Source: JAEWSN01 sp942493335 (lineage in GTDB: Bacteria; Bacillota; Clostridia; DSM-8532). Taken from it: a stretch of 64,000 nucleotides of DNA. Both the position numbers and the translations under genes were made by a program. The stretch is taken from contig OW818693.1 in assembly GCA_942493335.1 (NCBI GenBank), positions 1,612,001-1,676,000 of the forward strand, written 5' to 3'. Shown here piece after piece: positions 33,888 to 43,684 of the stretch (positions are counted from its first letter, which is position 1; each line of letters begins with the position of its first letter). The notes under the pieces were generated by a model. That model ran no database searches. It saw only the letters and a program-made list of their open reading frames with translations, and was not told the origin of the DNA.

Positions 33888-36800
33888 TCACGCAAAATGC
33901 AGGCGATACGTCTGGATCTCGAGCGGTTTCACTTCGATGGAAAGAAGATTCCCTTCAAACGGTACATCCTCTTCATTGACTTCCATCAGACTGCAGGCCT
34001 GCACCTTGCGCAGCGGATGAAGGAAGCTGAGGACAGCGGGTCCGCGCCGATTTTCGGATTCGTACAGGCGCAGGATGATCCCGTCTCCGTCCTCCGCCTG
34101 CTTGATGCATTCCACCAGAACATGCTCCCGGTCACAGGATACGAAGGACCCAAAGGTCGTCTCGGGAACTACGGTCGTCTCCTGCGGCATGGCCACAACG
34201 GCCTTCAGCGGCACATTCAGGCGGGCGGCCATCGGCAGGGTGCCGGCATCCCGCCAGCTTCCCTCATGCGGGAAGAGAGAATACGTGAAGAAATGTTCAC
34301 CGCGATCTGTCACCGGATTCGGCTCGATGCCGGACTTGATGAGGGTCAGACGCAGGGTGCCGTCCTTGATGTCATGGCCGTACTTGCAGTCGTTCAGGAG
34401 GCTGACGCCATATCCGGCTTCCGAGAGATCGGCCCACCGATGTCCGCAAACCTCGAACCGGGCATAATCCCACGAAGTGTTCCAATGCGTCGGACGCTCG
34501 ACGTGTCCGTACTGGATTTCGTACGTTGCCTTATCGGCGTTGATATCAACGGGGAAAGCCACCTTGAGGAGCACCTGTGAAATCTGCCAGTCGACATGCG
34601 TTTCAAAATCAACGCGCGGAATATCACGGTACAGACGGATCTCCTGATCGATGACACTGTCCATGAATTTCCTGCGCAGACGCAGCGTGCCGCGGATCGG
34701 ACCGGACTCCGTCACTTCAAGACGTTCAAGCTGGTCGATGTTCCATGATTTTTCCGTATAGAACATGTCGATGTCCCAGTTTTCATAATACATCGGACGA
34801 TCCTCGAACGCGATGAGCTGATTGCCCTTCGCACCGGGCGCAAGAACCTCCCGCTGCGCCCGCTTGTCGAAGATCGAAGTGAATTCACCCTTTTCATCCA
34901 GCACAATCCGGAAGAACCGGTTTTCGAGCAGGGTTGGTTTAATGGTCCAAACGTCTTCTCCGTCATCGGTGTCCGCATGGACTGCCGGCTTCGTGTCGGG
35001 CATCTCCCCGAGCGGATAGGCACGGTACCCCTTTGCCGGGACTTCCGGTACGTGGAACAGGACTTTCTCGCCCTCGCCCGTATGGATCCACTGGCCGCCT
35101 AGCCAGACGCCATCCGCAAGAATGGCCGGCTGACTCAAACCTGCCGGAACCTCGATCTCCACCAGATCATCGCGTTCGAATCCCTGGGTGTTGACAGCCA
35201 ACAGTACGGGAGTCGTCGTTGAGGCACGTGCCGCAAGCAAGGACATCGCTTCGGCCACAAGGGCGCGCCCATCGGCAAGAATCTGTTCGTACTCTTCCTT
35301 GCAGACTTCGTATACTTCCCAGATGGAGGAACCGGGAAGAATGTCGTGGAATTGGTTCAGCAGGATGATCTTCCATGCAGCGTCAATCCGCTCCTTCGGG
35401 TAGGCATCCCCCACCAGCCCTGCCAGTACGGACAGGAACTCGACTTCCGCCCAGAGAATCTCATTCTGGCGGTTATAGCGTTTGTTGCGGGCCATGGAGG
35501 TATATGTTCCGCGGTGGTACTCGAGATACAGTTCACCGACCCACTTCGGCAGACGCGGATTGTCCTTGACCTTTTCTTCGAGCCGCTGGAAGAAGTCCAG
35601 GGAGGTGCCGGTCTGTGTCTTCGGCATACCCGGAATGCCTGCGGACAGGCGTCGCGTGTTCTCGATCATTTCCCGTGTCGGACCGCCGCCGCCGTCGCCA
35701 TGGCCATAGGAAATCAGGACGTCGTTCGTCAGATCCTTCTGCTGGAACCGGGTCCAGGTACCTTTCACCGATGCCGGATCCGTATTGCCGTTATAGGTCG
35801 TAAAATGCTTCTCCGGTGTATCCGTGGTGGTGATGAAATACGTCAGGATTTCAGTTCCATCCACGCCGCGCCAGTTGAAAGTGTCGTACGGGAGTTTGTT
35901 GAACTGATTCCAGGAGATCTTCGTCGTCATGAAATAATCAATGCCAGACTTTTTGAGAATTTGCGGCAGGGCTGCACTGTATCCGAACACATCGGGCAAC
36001 CAGAGAATCCGGTTGTCGACCCCGAACGTATCGCGGAAGAATGCTTTTCCGTACAGAAGCTGGCGAATGAGGGATTCGCCGGACGTGACATTGCAATCGG
36101 CCTCAAGCCACATGCCGCCTTCCGCTTCCCAGCGGCCTTCCGCGACACGTTCCTTGATCCGTTCCAGCAGCTCCGGATGATCCTGCCGTAAAAATTCGTA
36201 CAGCTGCGGCTGGCTGGACATGAACTTGTATTCCGGATACTGATCCATCAGATCCAGGACCGTGGAAAAGCTGCGGACCACCTTTTCACGGGTTTGCGCA
36301 ACTGTCCAGTGCCAGGCCACGTCGATATGGGTGTGGCCGACACAGGTGGCCAGCACCTCATCGGCGCCGCACAGGTTCCCATATAGTTCCGTTTCCAGCA
36401 GGGACAGCGCGTCCTTCACCGATTCCCGGAACGCATGGCCCCGCACATCGCGCCAATCCAGCCTGTTGACTGCATCATTCAAGACTTTCAGGACCGCATG
36501 TTTGGAAGGGGATTCATCGGAAAGCAGGGGCAGGGAATCGACGGGTACCTTGATGTCATAGGCAAGTTTCTCGACGTCACGGTCAATGACGGCAAGGTCC
36601 ACGGACAAACGGAGTTTTTCCCCTTTTGCGATGGCGCGGCCGCCATAGGCATGCATGTCAAGTCGGAAGGAGGTTCCGGCGACGGCGTCCTCCGTCAGCA
36701 GGATTTCCTGGTGGTTCGTATCCACACCCTGCTTGATGCTGCCGTTCACGTGCACGATGAACTGCGGATTCGTGGCATCCCAGCCCGACCATTCCAGCGG

Positions 36801-37067
36801 AGCGGTGCCCACCCGCAGACAAACCGGCTTGCCGGCCATGCCATCCGGTATGGTCACATCGAACCGAAACCAGGCATGTTGTTCAAAACCGCCCCATAGA
36901 TCCTGCCGGCCGAATTCGCGCCAGGAGCCGGGAGCGGCATCCACTTCCTCAAGATTGGCATATTGTCCGTCCCGCATCCGAATGTCGGAGACAGGTGTGA
37001 TGTCCTGATAAACGAGTTTGCGGAGGTCCTCCGCAGTTTTTTTGACACGTTCGCGCAGATATTGCAT
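33888..37067 (-). CDS. Alpha-mannosidase, family GH38
   Basis: The 1059-residue protein has an N-terminal beta domain, the GH38 (beta/alpha)7 barrel with the zinc-binding GHTHIDVAWHW (about residue 242), the nucleophile aspartate in WLPDVFGYSAALPQI (about residue 359), and the large C-terminal beta domains of the family. It releases alpha-linked mannose, here probably from imported N-glycan-like or mannan oligosaccharides, since no signal peptide is present. AACGGAAGGAAATC precedes the ATG at 37067. It lies 26 bp downstream of the regulator gene and upstream of GH130. Confidence 0.95.
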   Translation of the reverse strand: MQYLRERVKKTAEDLRKLVYQDITPVSDIRMRDGQYANLEEVDAAPGSWREFGRQDLWGGFEQHAWFRFDVTIPDGMAGKPVCLRVGTAPLEWSGWDATNPQFIVHVNGSIKQGVDTNHQEILLTEDAVAGTSFRLDMHAYGGRAIAKGEKLRLSVDLAVIDRDVEKLAYDIKVPVDSLPLLSDESPSKHAVLKVLNDAVNRLDWRDVRGHAFRESVKDALSLLETELYGNLCGADEVLATCVGHTHIDVAWHWTVAQTREKVVRSFSTVLDLMDQYPEYKFMSSQPQLYEFLRQDHPELLERIKERVAEGRWEAEGGMWLEADCNVTSGESLIRQLLYGKAFFRDTFGVDNRILWLPDVFGYSAALPQILKKSGIDYFMTTKISWNQFNKLPYDTFNWRGVDGTEILTYFITTTDTPEKHFTTYNGNTDPASVKGTWTRFQQKDLTNDVLISYGHGDGGGGPTREMIENTRRLSAGIPGMPKTQTGTSLDFFQRLEEKVKDNPRLPKWVGELYLEYHRGTYTSMARNKRYNRQNEILWAEVEFLSVLAGLVGDAYPKERIDAAWKIILLNQFHDILPGSSIWEVYEVCKEEYEQILADGRALVAEAMSLLAARASTTTPVLLAVNTQGFERDDLVEIEVPAGLSQPAILADGVWLGGQWIHTGEGEKVLFHVPEVPAKGYRAYPLGEMPDTKPAVHADTDDGEDVWTIKPTLLENRFFRIVLDEKGEFTSIFDKRAQREVLAPGAKGNQLIAFEDRPMYYENWDIDMFYTEKSWNIDQLERLEVTESGPIRGTLRLRRKFMDSVIDQEIRLYRDIPRVDFETHVDWQISQVLLKVAFPVDINADKATYEIQYGHVERPTHWNTSWDYARFEVCGHRWADLSEAGYGVSLLNDCKYGHDIKDGTLRLTLIKSGIEPNPVTDRGEHFFTYSLFPHEGSWRDAGTLPMAARLNVPLKAVVAMPQETTVVPETTFGSFVSCDREHVLVECIKQAEDGDGIILRLYESENRRGPAVLSFLHPLRKVQACSLMEVNEEDVPFEGNLLSIEVKPLEIQTYRLHFA

Positions 37068-37093
37068 GGCCGATTTCCTTCCGTTCTATCTTA

Positions 37094-38224
37094 TCATTTC
37101 CCGGGTTTCCCGGTTGTTGCCGACGTCGCATGGCAGGGTGCGGTTGTGTTTCGCACAATCAACGCCACCGGATGCACATGATGGATGCAGTTCTTTCTTC
37201 TTCCTGTAATCCGGTCATAGAGAATTTCCGCTGCTTTTTTCCCAATCCCGTACGGATCCTGTCGAACCGTCGTCATGCTGACACTGAACTGCCGCAGGAG
37301 GGAAAGATCATCAAATCCTGTCAGTGAAAAATCCGCAGGGATGGATTTTCCGCTGTTTCGCGCTGCTACATAAAGAAACAGCGCCGTGAGATCATTTTCC
37401 GCCACGATGGCGGTGACGCCTGTCTTGAGCAGTTCCTTCAGTTTTTCTTCCACAAGGTCCAGATGGTCGATATCCACATTGTTTCTGAACTCATTATAGG
37501 TGAAGCACATCACATGTTCTTCGTTCAGGACGATCTCATTCTCTGCCAGGGTCCTGCAGTAAGCCAGGTATCGATCGCGAACGGATGTGACGCGGGATAT
37601 GGGTTCGATGGAAAAGAAACCGATCTTTCTGTGACCGATATCAACGAGATGCTGGACCATTTCCGTCATGCCCCCCCGGTTGTCGGAGGTGACACTGCTG
37701 ATGTCGATGCCATCATAGTATTTGTCGATGGTGACAATCGGGAGACCGCTGTATGACATGGTCGCCAGCAACTCTTCGTTTTCGATGGTGGAATCCGGAT
37801 AATAGATGATCCCGTCCACGGATTCATGGGCCAGCTGCCGGAGCACCTCATGTTCCGGACGTTCGCCGGAGCAGCGGATGGCAAGAAAGCAGCGGCGTGT
37901 TTCCAGGAAATCAGCGGCGCCTCGTACATATTCGAGCACCCAGCCCTCTGCGGACTTGAAAGGAAAGACCATGGCAATGAGCAGACCGGCGGATTGCCCG
38001 GATCGTTCCACAAGAGGAGCGACCACGCTTCCCACGCCGCGTTTGCGAATGATGAGCCCTTCCCGTTCCAGTTCCTCCATGGCGCGTTTGGAAGTGATGC
38101 GGCTGACCTTGTATAGTTCCGCGAGCTCCAGCTCGGTCGGCAATGCCTGATTCGGCTGCAGGACACCACTTGTGATCTTGGTCCGCAATTCATCCAGTAT
38201 CGTCTGATACAAGGGTTTCCGCAT
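37094..38224 (-). CDS. GntR-LacI type hybrid regulator of sugar genes
   Basis: The 376-residue protein combines an N-terminal GntR winged helix (PLYQTILDELRTKITSG, LPTELELAELYKVSRITSKRAMEELEREGLI) with a C-terminal periplasmic-binding-like sensor (AMVFPFKS..., GIIYYPDS, GLPIVTIDKYYDGID, TGFDDLSLLRQFSVSMTTVRQD), the AraR-like design. It should bind a sugar effector and control the surrounding mannoside transport and cleavage genes, probably through the TGTGC-N5-GCACA site before the lplB-like gene. The start at 38224 follows GGAAAGGATACG. It lies between the transporter and the enzymes. Confidence 0.9.
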   Translation of the reverse strand: MRKPLYQTILDELRTKITSGVLQPNQALPTELELAELYKVSRITSKRAMEELEREGLIIRKRGVGSVVAPLVERSGQSAGLLIAMVFPFKSAEGWVLEYVRGAADFLETRRCFLAIRCSGERPEHEVLRQLAHESVDGIIYYPDSTIENEELLATMSYSGLPIVTIDKYYDGIDISSVTSDNRGGMTEMVQHLVDIGHRKIGFFSIEPISRVTSVRDRYLAYCRTLAENEIVLNEEHVMCFTYNEFRNNVDIDHLDLVEEKLKELLKTGVTAIVAENDLTALFLYVAARNSGKSIPADFSLTGFDDLSLLRQFSVSMTTVRQDPYGIGKKAAEILYDRITGRRKNCIHHVHPVALIVRNTTAPCHATSATTGKPGK

Positions 38225-38354
38225 AGCGATTCGTATCCTTTCCGGTTGACATATGCTGGCAATGTTATCTTGAACGCAATCGCCGCACCTGTCAATGGAA
38301 TCATCCATCAAACCGTGCTTCCCAATATGGACAATCCTCGCAGAATCGTGTGAT

Positions 38355-38390
38355 TCCGGGAGAGGACGCTTTTACACGCCCTCTCCCGGA
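38355..38390. terminator. GC-rich hairpin between sugar-binding protein and regulator genes
   Basis: TCCGGGAGAGG (38355-38365) pairs perfectly with 38380-38390 across a 14-nt loop, with no T run on the minus strand. It probably causes partial termination or protects the upstream mRNA, giving more binding protein than downstream enzymes. Confidence 0.5.
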
Positions 38391-38498
38391 CAGATGCACT
38401 GACCGGACCTGTTTCCTTCTCGGAATCCACCAGGATGGTTTCCACCTCTCGGGGTTCCCGCATGGCTTTCCTCCCAGTCGGAAAAGTGTCAGAAAGAA

Positions 38499-40064
38499 TT
38501 ACTTGGAAGCAACGTAAGCGTCATACTGCTTCTGCGCTTCGGCCTGGATGTCACGGATGCCCGCGGCTTCCAGTTCCTTCATCATCTTCGGCACTTCCAC
38601 GTTGGGATCCAGTGTGCCGGTGAAGAGGCTGCCCTGGTATTTGTCCTTGATGACCTTGCAGGCAGCGATTTGGGTTTCGACGGGTGCGATGTCGAAGGAG
38701 AAGCCGATGGACTTCGTGGCCTTCAGATCCTTGTAACCGTCAAAGATGACTTCCCACATTTTCGGATCAACGGTGACACCTTCAGCGGCTTCAACGCTGC
38801 TGAGGGAGTAGGAACCCTGGGAGAACGCCCATACGCCGTAGTTGTCGCGGCCGGCCTGGGTCTTCTGGGCAAGGCCTTCAGCGGTCTTGTTCCAGTGGGT
38901 GCCCGGTACGCCGTAACGAAGGATGTCGCGGTATTCCTGGTTGGTGTTGACCAGTTCCTGATACTTCAGGGCAAGGTCGATGTTCTTTGAACCGGCATTG
39001 ATGGCATTCATGGAACCACGGATGGAGGAGGTGGAAAGGTACGGGCCGCTGTACTTGGAGATCATTTGCACGTATCCGTCGCCGCCTGTCCAGATGGCAT
39101 CGGCTCCGTAGAAGCCCTGACCGTTCTTGACTGCGGAGTACACGCCCGTATCATCAACGGTGGCGGCATCCTGGTTGATGTAGCCGGCCTTGAACCAGTT
39201 GTGTACGGCGACCATACGGTCCATCAGGTCCTTGTGCTCATAGGTGATGACGATCTTGTTCTCGTCTGCGGTACCCACGGCGGAGTACGGGATGGCAAGA
39301 CCGATATCACGGTTGATCATGTCATAGTCGGAATCCATGCCGCCGACACCGGTCTTGTTGACGTGAAGCGGGAATTCGGCATTGGCCGCAACGGTGTCGC
39401 CCTTGGCGAACGCATCCTTGGCAGCCTTGAGGTAGGGTTCGATGTCGAAGAAGCTCATCTTGTCCTTGACTTCCATTTTCAGGTCATCGACGAAGAGGGC
39501 TTTGTCGAAACGCCAGAACATTTCAGCAGCATAGTCCTTCTTGACCGGAATGGCCATGATTTTGCCGCCGATTTTTGCGCCTTCCCAAACAACGTCGGGC
39601 ATGGTCTTGTAAAGGTCGGGGGTGATAGAGGTGACCTTGTCGGTCAGGTCGGCGAAATATCCGTTGGCGGCCTGGACGGCGAAGTTGTTGAACCATTCGC
39701 AGGTGAAGACCATGTCATAGGCTTCGCCGGAAGAAAGGGCAAGCAACGTCTTGTCACCATCGTAGTAGAGGGTCTTGACCTTGACGTTGAGTTTCTCGAC
39801 GGAAATCTTGTCGAGGGCTTCTTCAACGAGGGCCTGGTCTGCCGGCACCTTGCCGGGATTGCCCATGATCCAGATCAGTTCCGTAGGTTCGCCGGAAGCG
39901 ACCGCGGGAGCGGATTCGGATGCTGCTGCGGATGAAGATTCAACCGCCGCGGAGCTGGATTCGGCAGGAGACGAGGATGCGGCCGGTGTTGTTCCGCCGC
40001 AGCCCGCGAATGCGGAGACGACGAGCAGCAGGGCCAGAAGCAGGGATAGTGTGCGCTTGTTCAT
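38499..40064 (-). CDS. Extracellular sugar-binding lipoprotein of an ABC importer
   Basis: The 521-residue protein starts with a lipoprotein signal (LLLVVSAFAGC lipobox), a serine/alanine-rich linker, and a periplasmic-binding fold of the large LplA/LipO-like type that pairs with LplB/LplC permeases. It should capture an oligosaccharide outside the cell and pass it to the two permeases encoded upstream. GGAGG in AAAGAGGAGGAAAATC precedes the ATG. As is usual for this class, no ATPase gene is in the operon; a shared MsmK-like ATPase is expected elsewhere. Confidence 0.92.
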   Translation of the reverse strand: MNKRTLSLLLALLLVVSAFAGCGGTTPAASSSPAESSSAAVESSSAAASESAPAVASGEPTELIWIMGNPGKVPADQALVEEALDKISVEKLNVKVKTLYYDGDKTLLALSSGEAYDMVFTCEWFNNFAVQAANGYFADLTDKVTSITPDLYKTMPDVVWEGAKIGGKIMAIPVKKDYAAEMFWRFDKALFVDDLKMEVKDKMSFFDIEPYLKAAKDAFAKGDTVAANAEFPLHVNKTGVGGMDSDYDMINRDIGLAIPYSAVGTADENKIVITYEHKDLMDRMVAVHNWFKAGYINQDAATVDDTGVYSAVKNGQGFYGADAIWTGGDGYVQMISKYSGPYLSTSSIRGSMNAINAGSKNIDLALKYQELVNTNQEYRDILRYGVPGTHWNKTAEGLAQKTQAGRDNYGVWAFSQGSYSLSSVEAAEGVTVDPKMWEVIFDGYKDLKATKSIGFSFDIAPVETQIAACKVIKDKYQGSLFTGTLDPNVEVPKMMKELEAAGIRDIQAEAQKQYDAYVASK

Positions 40065-40210
40065 GATTTTCCTCCTCTTTTCGATTGTCCTATTTCACTG
40101 TTCGCCGATGCCACAATGCATGACATGGATAAACAGGAAATGTCCTTGGGATTCCTGGGGCTGCATGAAACGGAAAGCCTCATTAGGTTCCGTACCCGTT
40201 GGGAACAGGT

Positions 40211-41140
40211 TCAGCCCTTGACAGATCCAATGGTCAGACCGGAGATGAAATACTTCTGGAAGAAGGGGTAGGAACATGCAATGGGCAGCACAACCAGCAT
40301 GACGATGGCCATTCGGGTCGATTCGGCAGGCAGCTTCAGTCGAGCGGCGTCCGCACCCATAAACTGGGCATTCTTGGTGATGAAGTCCATATTGCGTTCA
40401 ATGCTGATGAGTACGTATTGAAGCGGATACATTTCCGTATGGTCCGGCTGTATGTAAAGCATCGTGCTGAACCAGTCATTCCAGTAGTTGATGGAAAGCA
40501 TCAGTCCGATGGTGGCAAGCGCCGGCAGCGAGATGGGCAGGATCATCTGGAAGAAAATCATCAGCTGTTTGGCGCCGTCAATTTTCGCAGATTCGATGAT
40601 GGAGTCCGGAATCGTGGTCTGGAAGAAGGTACGCATAATGATACAGTTGAAGGAAGATACGGCAATGGGCAGGATGAGTGCCAGGTAACTGTTCTGCAGA
40701 TTGTAGAGCCTGGAATTGATGAGGTATGAGGCAACGAGACCGCCTCCGAAGAGCATCGGAATGAAAATGAGCGTGGTGAAGAAGCGCTTGAGCTTGAAGG
40801 TGGGCCGTGAGATGACATAGCCCATCGTTGCGGTGAGAAACAGTCCGACAATCGTACCGACCACCGTCACACCCAGCGACACAAAGATGGACTGGCCGAT
40901 GCTGGCCCGTTCGCGCCAGAGGTACTTATAGGCTTCCAGCGACCATTCCACCGGAAAGAAACTGTAACCGATTTTCTGGATGGAGGCGTTCGAGGAGAGG
41001 GAAATGATGGCCACGAAAACGACCGGGACCACACAGATGAAGGCGAGGAAGACAAATAGCAGGCTGAATATCACATTCGTAGGCATGGTGACCCGGTTGA
41101 ACCGGGCAACAGCATCCATTTCCATTCTTTGTTTGCGCAT
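40211..41140 (-). CDS. Sugar ABC transporter permease, LplC/MalG-like
   Basis: The 309-residue protein has six membrane segments and the permease EAA-type loop (IIESAKIDGAKQLMIFFQMILPISLP), placing it in the binding-protein-dependent carbohydrate permease family, MalG branch. It works with the LplB-like protein encoded 120 bp upstream and the binding lipoprotein encoded downstream. GAAAGGAAGCGAAC precedes the ATG. Confidence 0.93.
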   Translation of the reverse strand: MRKQRMEMDAVARFNRVTMPTNVIFSLLFVFLAFICVVPVVFVAIISLSSNASIQKIGYSFFPVEWSLEAYKYLWRERASIGQSIFVSLGVTVVGTIVGLFLTATMGYVISRPTFKLKRFFTTLIFIPMLFGGGLVASYLINSRLYNLQNSYLALILPIAVSSFNCIIMRTFFQTTIPDSIIESAKIDGAKQLMIFFQMILPISLPALATIGLMLSINYWNDWFSTMLYIQPDHTEMYPLQYVLISIERNMDFITKNAQFMGADAARLKLPAESTRMAIVMLVVLPIACSYPFFQKYFISGLTIGSVKG

Positions 41141-41260
41141 GTTCGCTTCCTTTCAACGTTCGACTCGGGCAGGTTCGGGTCACGCTCCACCAAAGGTTCC
41201 CCCGATCCGCCGCATTGGCCTCCCAAAGGCGCAGCGGTAGGAACAGACGGGATTTCATCA

Positions 41261-42202
41261 TTAAAACAGGGCACTGTCCTTGTCGACTTTAGTCACGATG
41301 AAGTTAGCGCTGACGATGGTGATGAGGCCAAGCACCGACTGCATGAAGGCGGCCGCCGAAGAGAAACCGAGGTTGTTCATGCCGGTCAGGGCCTTGTACA
41401 CATATACATCGATGGTTTGCGTCACATCGACCAGCGGCCCGGAATTGCGGGGCACCTGATAGAACAAGCCGAAGTCCGATGAGAATATGCGACCGACACT
41501 CATGATGAACAGGATGATGATGATCGGTTGCAGCATGGGAAGCGTGATGTACTTCATCTGCTGCCATTTCGAGGCGCCGTCGATGATGGCGGCTTCGTAC
41601 AGGGAAGCGTCGATGCCCGTGATGGCGGCCAGGTACAGCACCATGCCGTAACCCATCCCCTTCCAGACATTGATGAATAGCAGGATGACGGGCCAGTATC
41701 CCGGCGTGAGATACCATTGGATGGTTTCCAGCCCCATGCTCTTGAGCATGTTGTTGACCATGCCCTTGTCTGCGCTGAGGAAGGAAAAAACAAAATAGCT
41801 GACTACGACCATTGAGAGAAAGAAGGGCATGAACATGGCTGTCTGCACAACTTTCGCAAATTTCTGGGAATGCAGCTGGGATATCATCAGGGCCAGCGAG
41901 ACGGTGATGACCATGCCGACAATGATGAATACCGCATTGTATGCCAGCGTGTTTCGAAACATGAGCGCCGCGTCAGGCGTGGCAAAAAGGAACTTGAAAT
42001 TGTCGAACCCAACCCATTTGCTTTTCAACAGGCTGTCAATGAAAGTGCCCCCGGGAATGAACCTGAACTTCTTGAACGCGATGATGACGCCGAACATGGG
42101 AAGATAGGCGAACATCAGATACCAGATGGTTGTGGGAAGGGCCAGCAGGGTGAGTTCGATGTCGTCTCCGTTCAAACGATGTTTTTTCCTCAATTTGCAC
42201 AC
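41261..42202 (-). CDS. Sugar ABC transporter permease, LplB/MalF-like
   Basis: The 313-residue protein has six membrane segments, an EAA loop (LYEAAIIDGASKWQQMKYITLPML) and the LplB N-terminal look (LLALPTTIWYLMFAYLPMFGVIIAFKKF). It is the first gene of the leftward mannoside operon. The start may be the GTG at 42202, directly after GGAGC, or the TTG at 42193, which has better spacing from AAAGGAG; no ATG is available. Confidence 0.92.
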   Translation of the reverse strand: MCKLRKKHRLNGDDIELTLLALPTTIWYLMFAYLPMFGVIIAFKKFRFIPGGTFIDSLLKSKWVGFDNFKFLFATPDAALMFRNTLAYNAVFIIVGMVITVSLALMISQLHSQKFAKVVQTAMFMPFFLSMVVVSYFVFSFLSADKGMVNNMLKSMGLETIQWYLTPGYWPVILLFINVWKGMGYGMVLYLAAITGIDASLYEAAIIDGASKWQQMKYITLPMLQPIIIILFIMSVGRIFSSDFGLFYQVPRNSGPLVDVTQTIDVYVYKALTGMNNLGFSSAAAFMQSVLGLITIVSANFIVTKVDKDSALF

Positions 42203-42253
42203 GCTCCTTTGATATATCTTTCAAGCAGGATCCCAAGTGATACGAACTTAAAA

Positions 42254-42268
42254 TGTGCATTACGCACA
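42254..42268. promoter_or_regulatory. Candidate operator TGTGC-N5-GCACA of the mannoside operon
   Basis: A perfect 15-bp dyad lies between the lpl promoter and the lplB-like start. A second, shorter palindrome TGTGCACA lies at 42296-42303. Both share the TGTGC/GCACA half-site and fall just downstream of the promoter, suited to repression by the operon's GntR-LacI type regulator (inferred). Confidence 0.55.
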
Positions 42269-42325
42269 AGTCATCCAGATAATCAACTACTTCGCTGTGC
42301 ACATTTCCTATCTATTTCCGAACTG

Positions 42326-42355
42326 AATATATCATACCAGAAATTATTCTGTCAA
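42326..42355 (-). promoter_or_regulatory. Promoter of the mannoside operon
   Basis: On the minus strand TTGACA (42355-42350) and TATATT (42331-42326) are separated by 18 bp, about 120 bp before the lplB-like start. The candidate operators lie downstream of it. Confidence 0.65.
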
Positions 42356-42487
42356 TATGATATGTCTTTTGAAGCGACTTCGCGTATGGTATGATGATAC
42401 CGTTTCAGAAACCCCGCCAGAACATGAGATCCGTTTTCCATACCGCAGGAGGTCCATATACAGGAAGTCTTTATGCAGGAGGTCCAT

Positions 42488-43546
42488 ATGGATGAAAAGC
42501 AAGTCATAACGTCCGGAACCCTCTCTCCCCTCGACGGGTCGGCTGTACCAGATGCATTGGTTTTGTGGAACGAGGCGGCAGCCCGTTGCGAAATCCCGCA
42601 CAAGCCCATGGATCCGGATCGCTTTACCTCACTCTTCCTCCCCGGCGTTCCGGAACAGGGGAAAGTCTGTATCGGTTTTACGTTGGATGGCCGTCTGCTC
42701 GGATTCGCCGCCGGCAATGTGAAGCCCGGCTCCGCCATCGGGTATCTGACGTTTGTGCTCGTTGCGCCGGATGCGCGGCGCGCTGGAATCGGCACGGTGC
42801 TCGCCCATGCGGTGGAGGAGGCGCTGGCTGAAACCGCATCGACCTCCGGAACACCGCTTGAATCCATGGACGCCCGCTTCCTGAACCCCTCCGCCCTGGA
42901 GTGGATCGTGCCAGGTACGGATGGACACGACCATCCGAATGCCCCGGGCGTGGATGCCTCGGCGCCTGCCTACCTGTTCATGAAGAACGTGGGGTACCGG
43001 GATCTTGAGATGGTCAACTCCTTCCATCGCAGTCTGGACACCTTCGCATACAGTCCGGCCATTGCCGCCTCCCTTGCCCGGCTTGAAGACGAAGGGCTCC
43101 GTATCACACGATATGACGCCTCCCGCCACACCGGTCTGGAGGGCCTTGTCGAAGACCTCGGAAGCCCCGTATGGCGGGAGACCTTGCTGACAAATGCGGC
43201 AAAACCCGGCGGCGGGCTTCCCGTCCTGATCGTGGAAGACGGAGACCGTGTCTGCGGCTTCGCCGGCCCGATGGATGTGCAGCCAAGCGGCCGGGGCTAC
43301 TTCAACGGCATCGGCATGCATTCCGCTTACCGGAAACGGGGAGCCGGAAAAGCGCTGTTTTCCGCGCTATGCATGAATTTGAAGGAGATGGGCGCCACCT
43401 TCATGACCCTGTTCACCGGCGAGACGAATCCTGCGCGCAACATCTATGAATCGGCTGGTTTCAAGATCGTGAAGGTATGGGCCTGCATGAGAAAAAACAT
43501 TCAGCAGGATGACTTGGCAGGTGGACTCAGCAGACGGCTTCAGTAG
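42488..43546 (+). CDS. GNAT acetyltransferase with two GNAT-like halves
   Basis: The 352-residue protein seems to contain two GNAT folds. The first (about 60-180) has FVLVAPDARRAGIGTVL and the second (about 230-345) has GIGMHSAYRKRGAGKALFSALC, both with the acetyl-CoA-binding R/Q-x-x-G-x-A/G pattern. The substrate is unknown; its place before PIG-L, AmiE-like and NamZ genes suggests amino-sugar or muropeptide chemistry. AGGAGG precedes the ATG at 42488. The same 15 bp, GCAGGAGGTCCATAT, also occurs 30 bp upstream as a direct repeat. Confidence 0.85.
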   Translation: MDEKQVITSGTLSPLDGSAVPDALVLWNEAAARCEIPHKPMDPDRFTSLFLPGVPEQGKVCIGFTLDGRLLGFAAGNVKPGSAIGYLTFVLVAPDARRAGIGTVLAHAVEEALAETASTSGTPLESMDARFLNPSALEWIVPGTDGHDHPNAPGVDASAPAYLFMKNVGYRDLEMVNSFHRSLDTFAYSPAIAASLARLEDEGLRITRYDASRHTGLEGLVEDLGSPVWRETLLTNAAKPGGGLPVLIVEDGDRVCGFAGPMDVQPSGRGYFNGIGMHSAYRKRGAGKALFSALCMNLKEMGATFMTLFTGETNPARNIYESAGFKIVKVWACMRKNIQQDDLAGGLSRRLQ

Positions 43547-43548
43547 AA

Positions 43549-43647
43549 TGATTCAGTGGATTGATACAACCTACTGATTCAACAGGCTGATTCAGTGGAT
43601 TGGTACAACCTACTGATTCAATGGGCTGATTCAGTAGATTGATTCGC
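43549..43647. repeat. 39-bp tandem repeat after the GNAT gene
   Basis: Two full 39-bp units (43549-43587 and 43588-43626, three or four differences) and a partial third (43627-43647) start three bases after the GNAT stop codon and end shortly before the PIG-L ribosome binding site. The sequence is A+T-richer than the genes around it and non-coding. Confidence 0.9.
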
Positions 43648-43684
43648 CAGACAGACGCGAAAATCTGACAAGGAGGACGCATAC

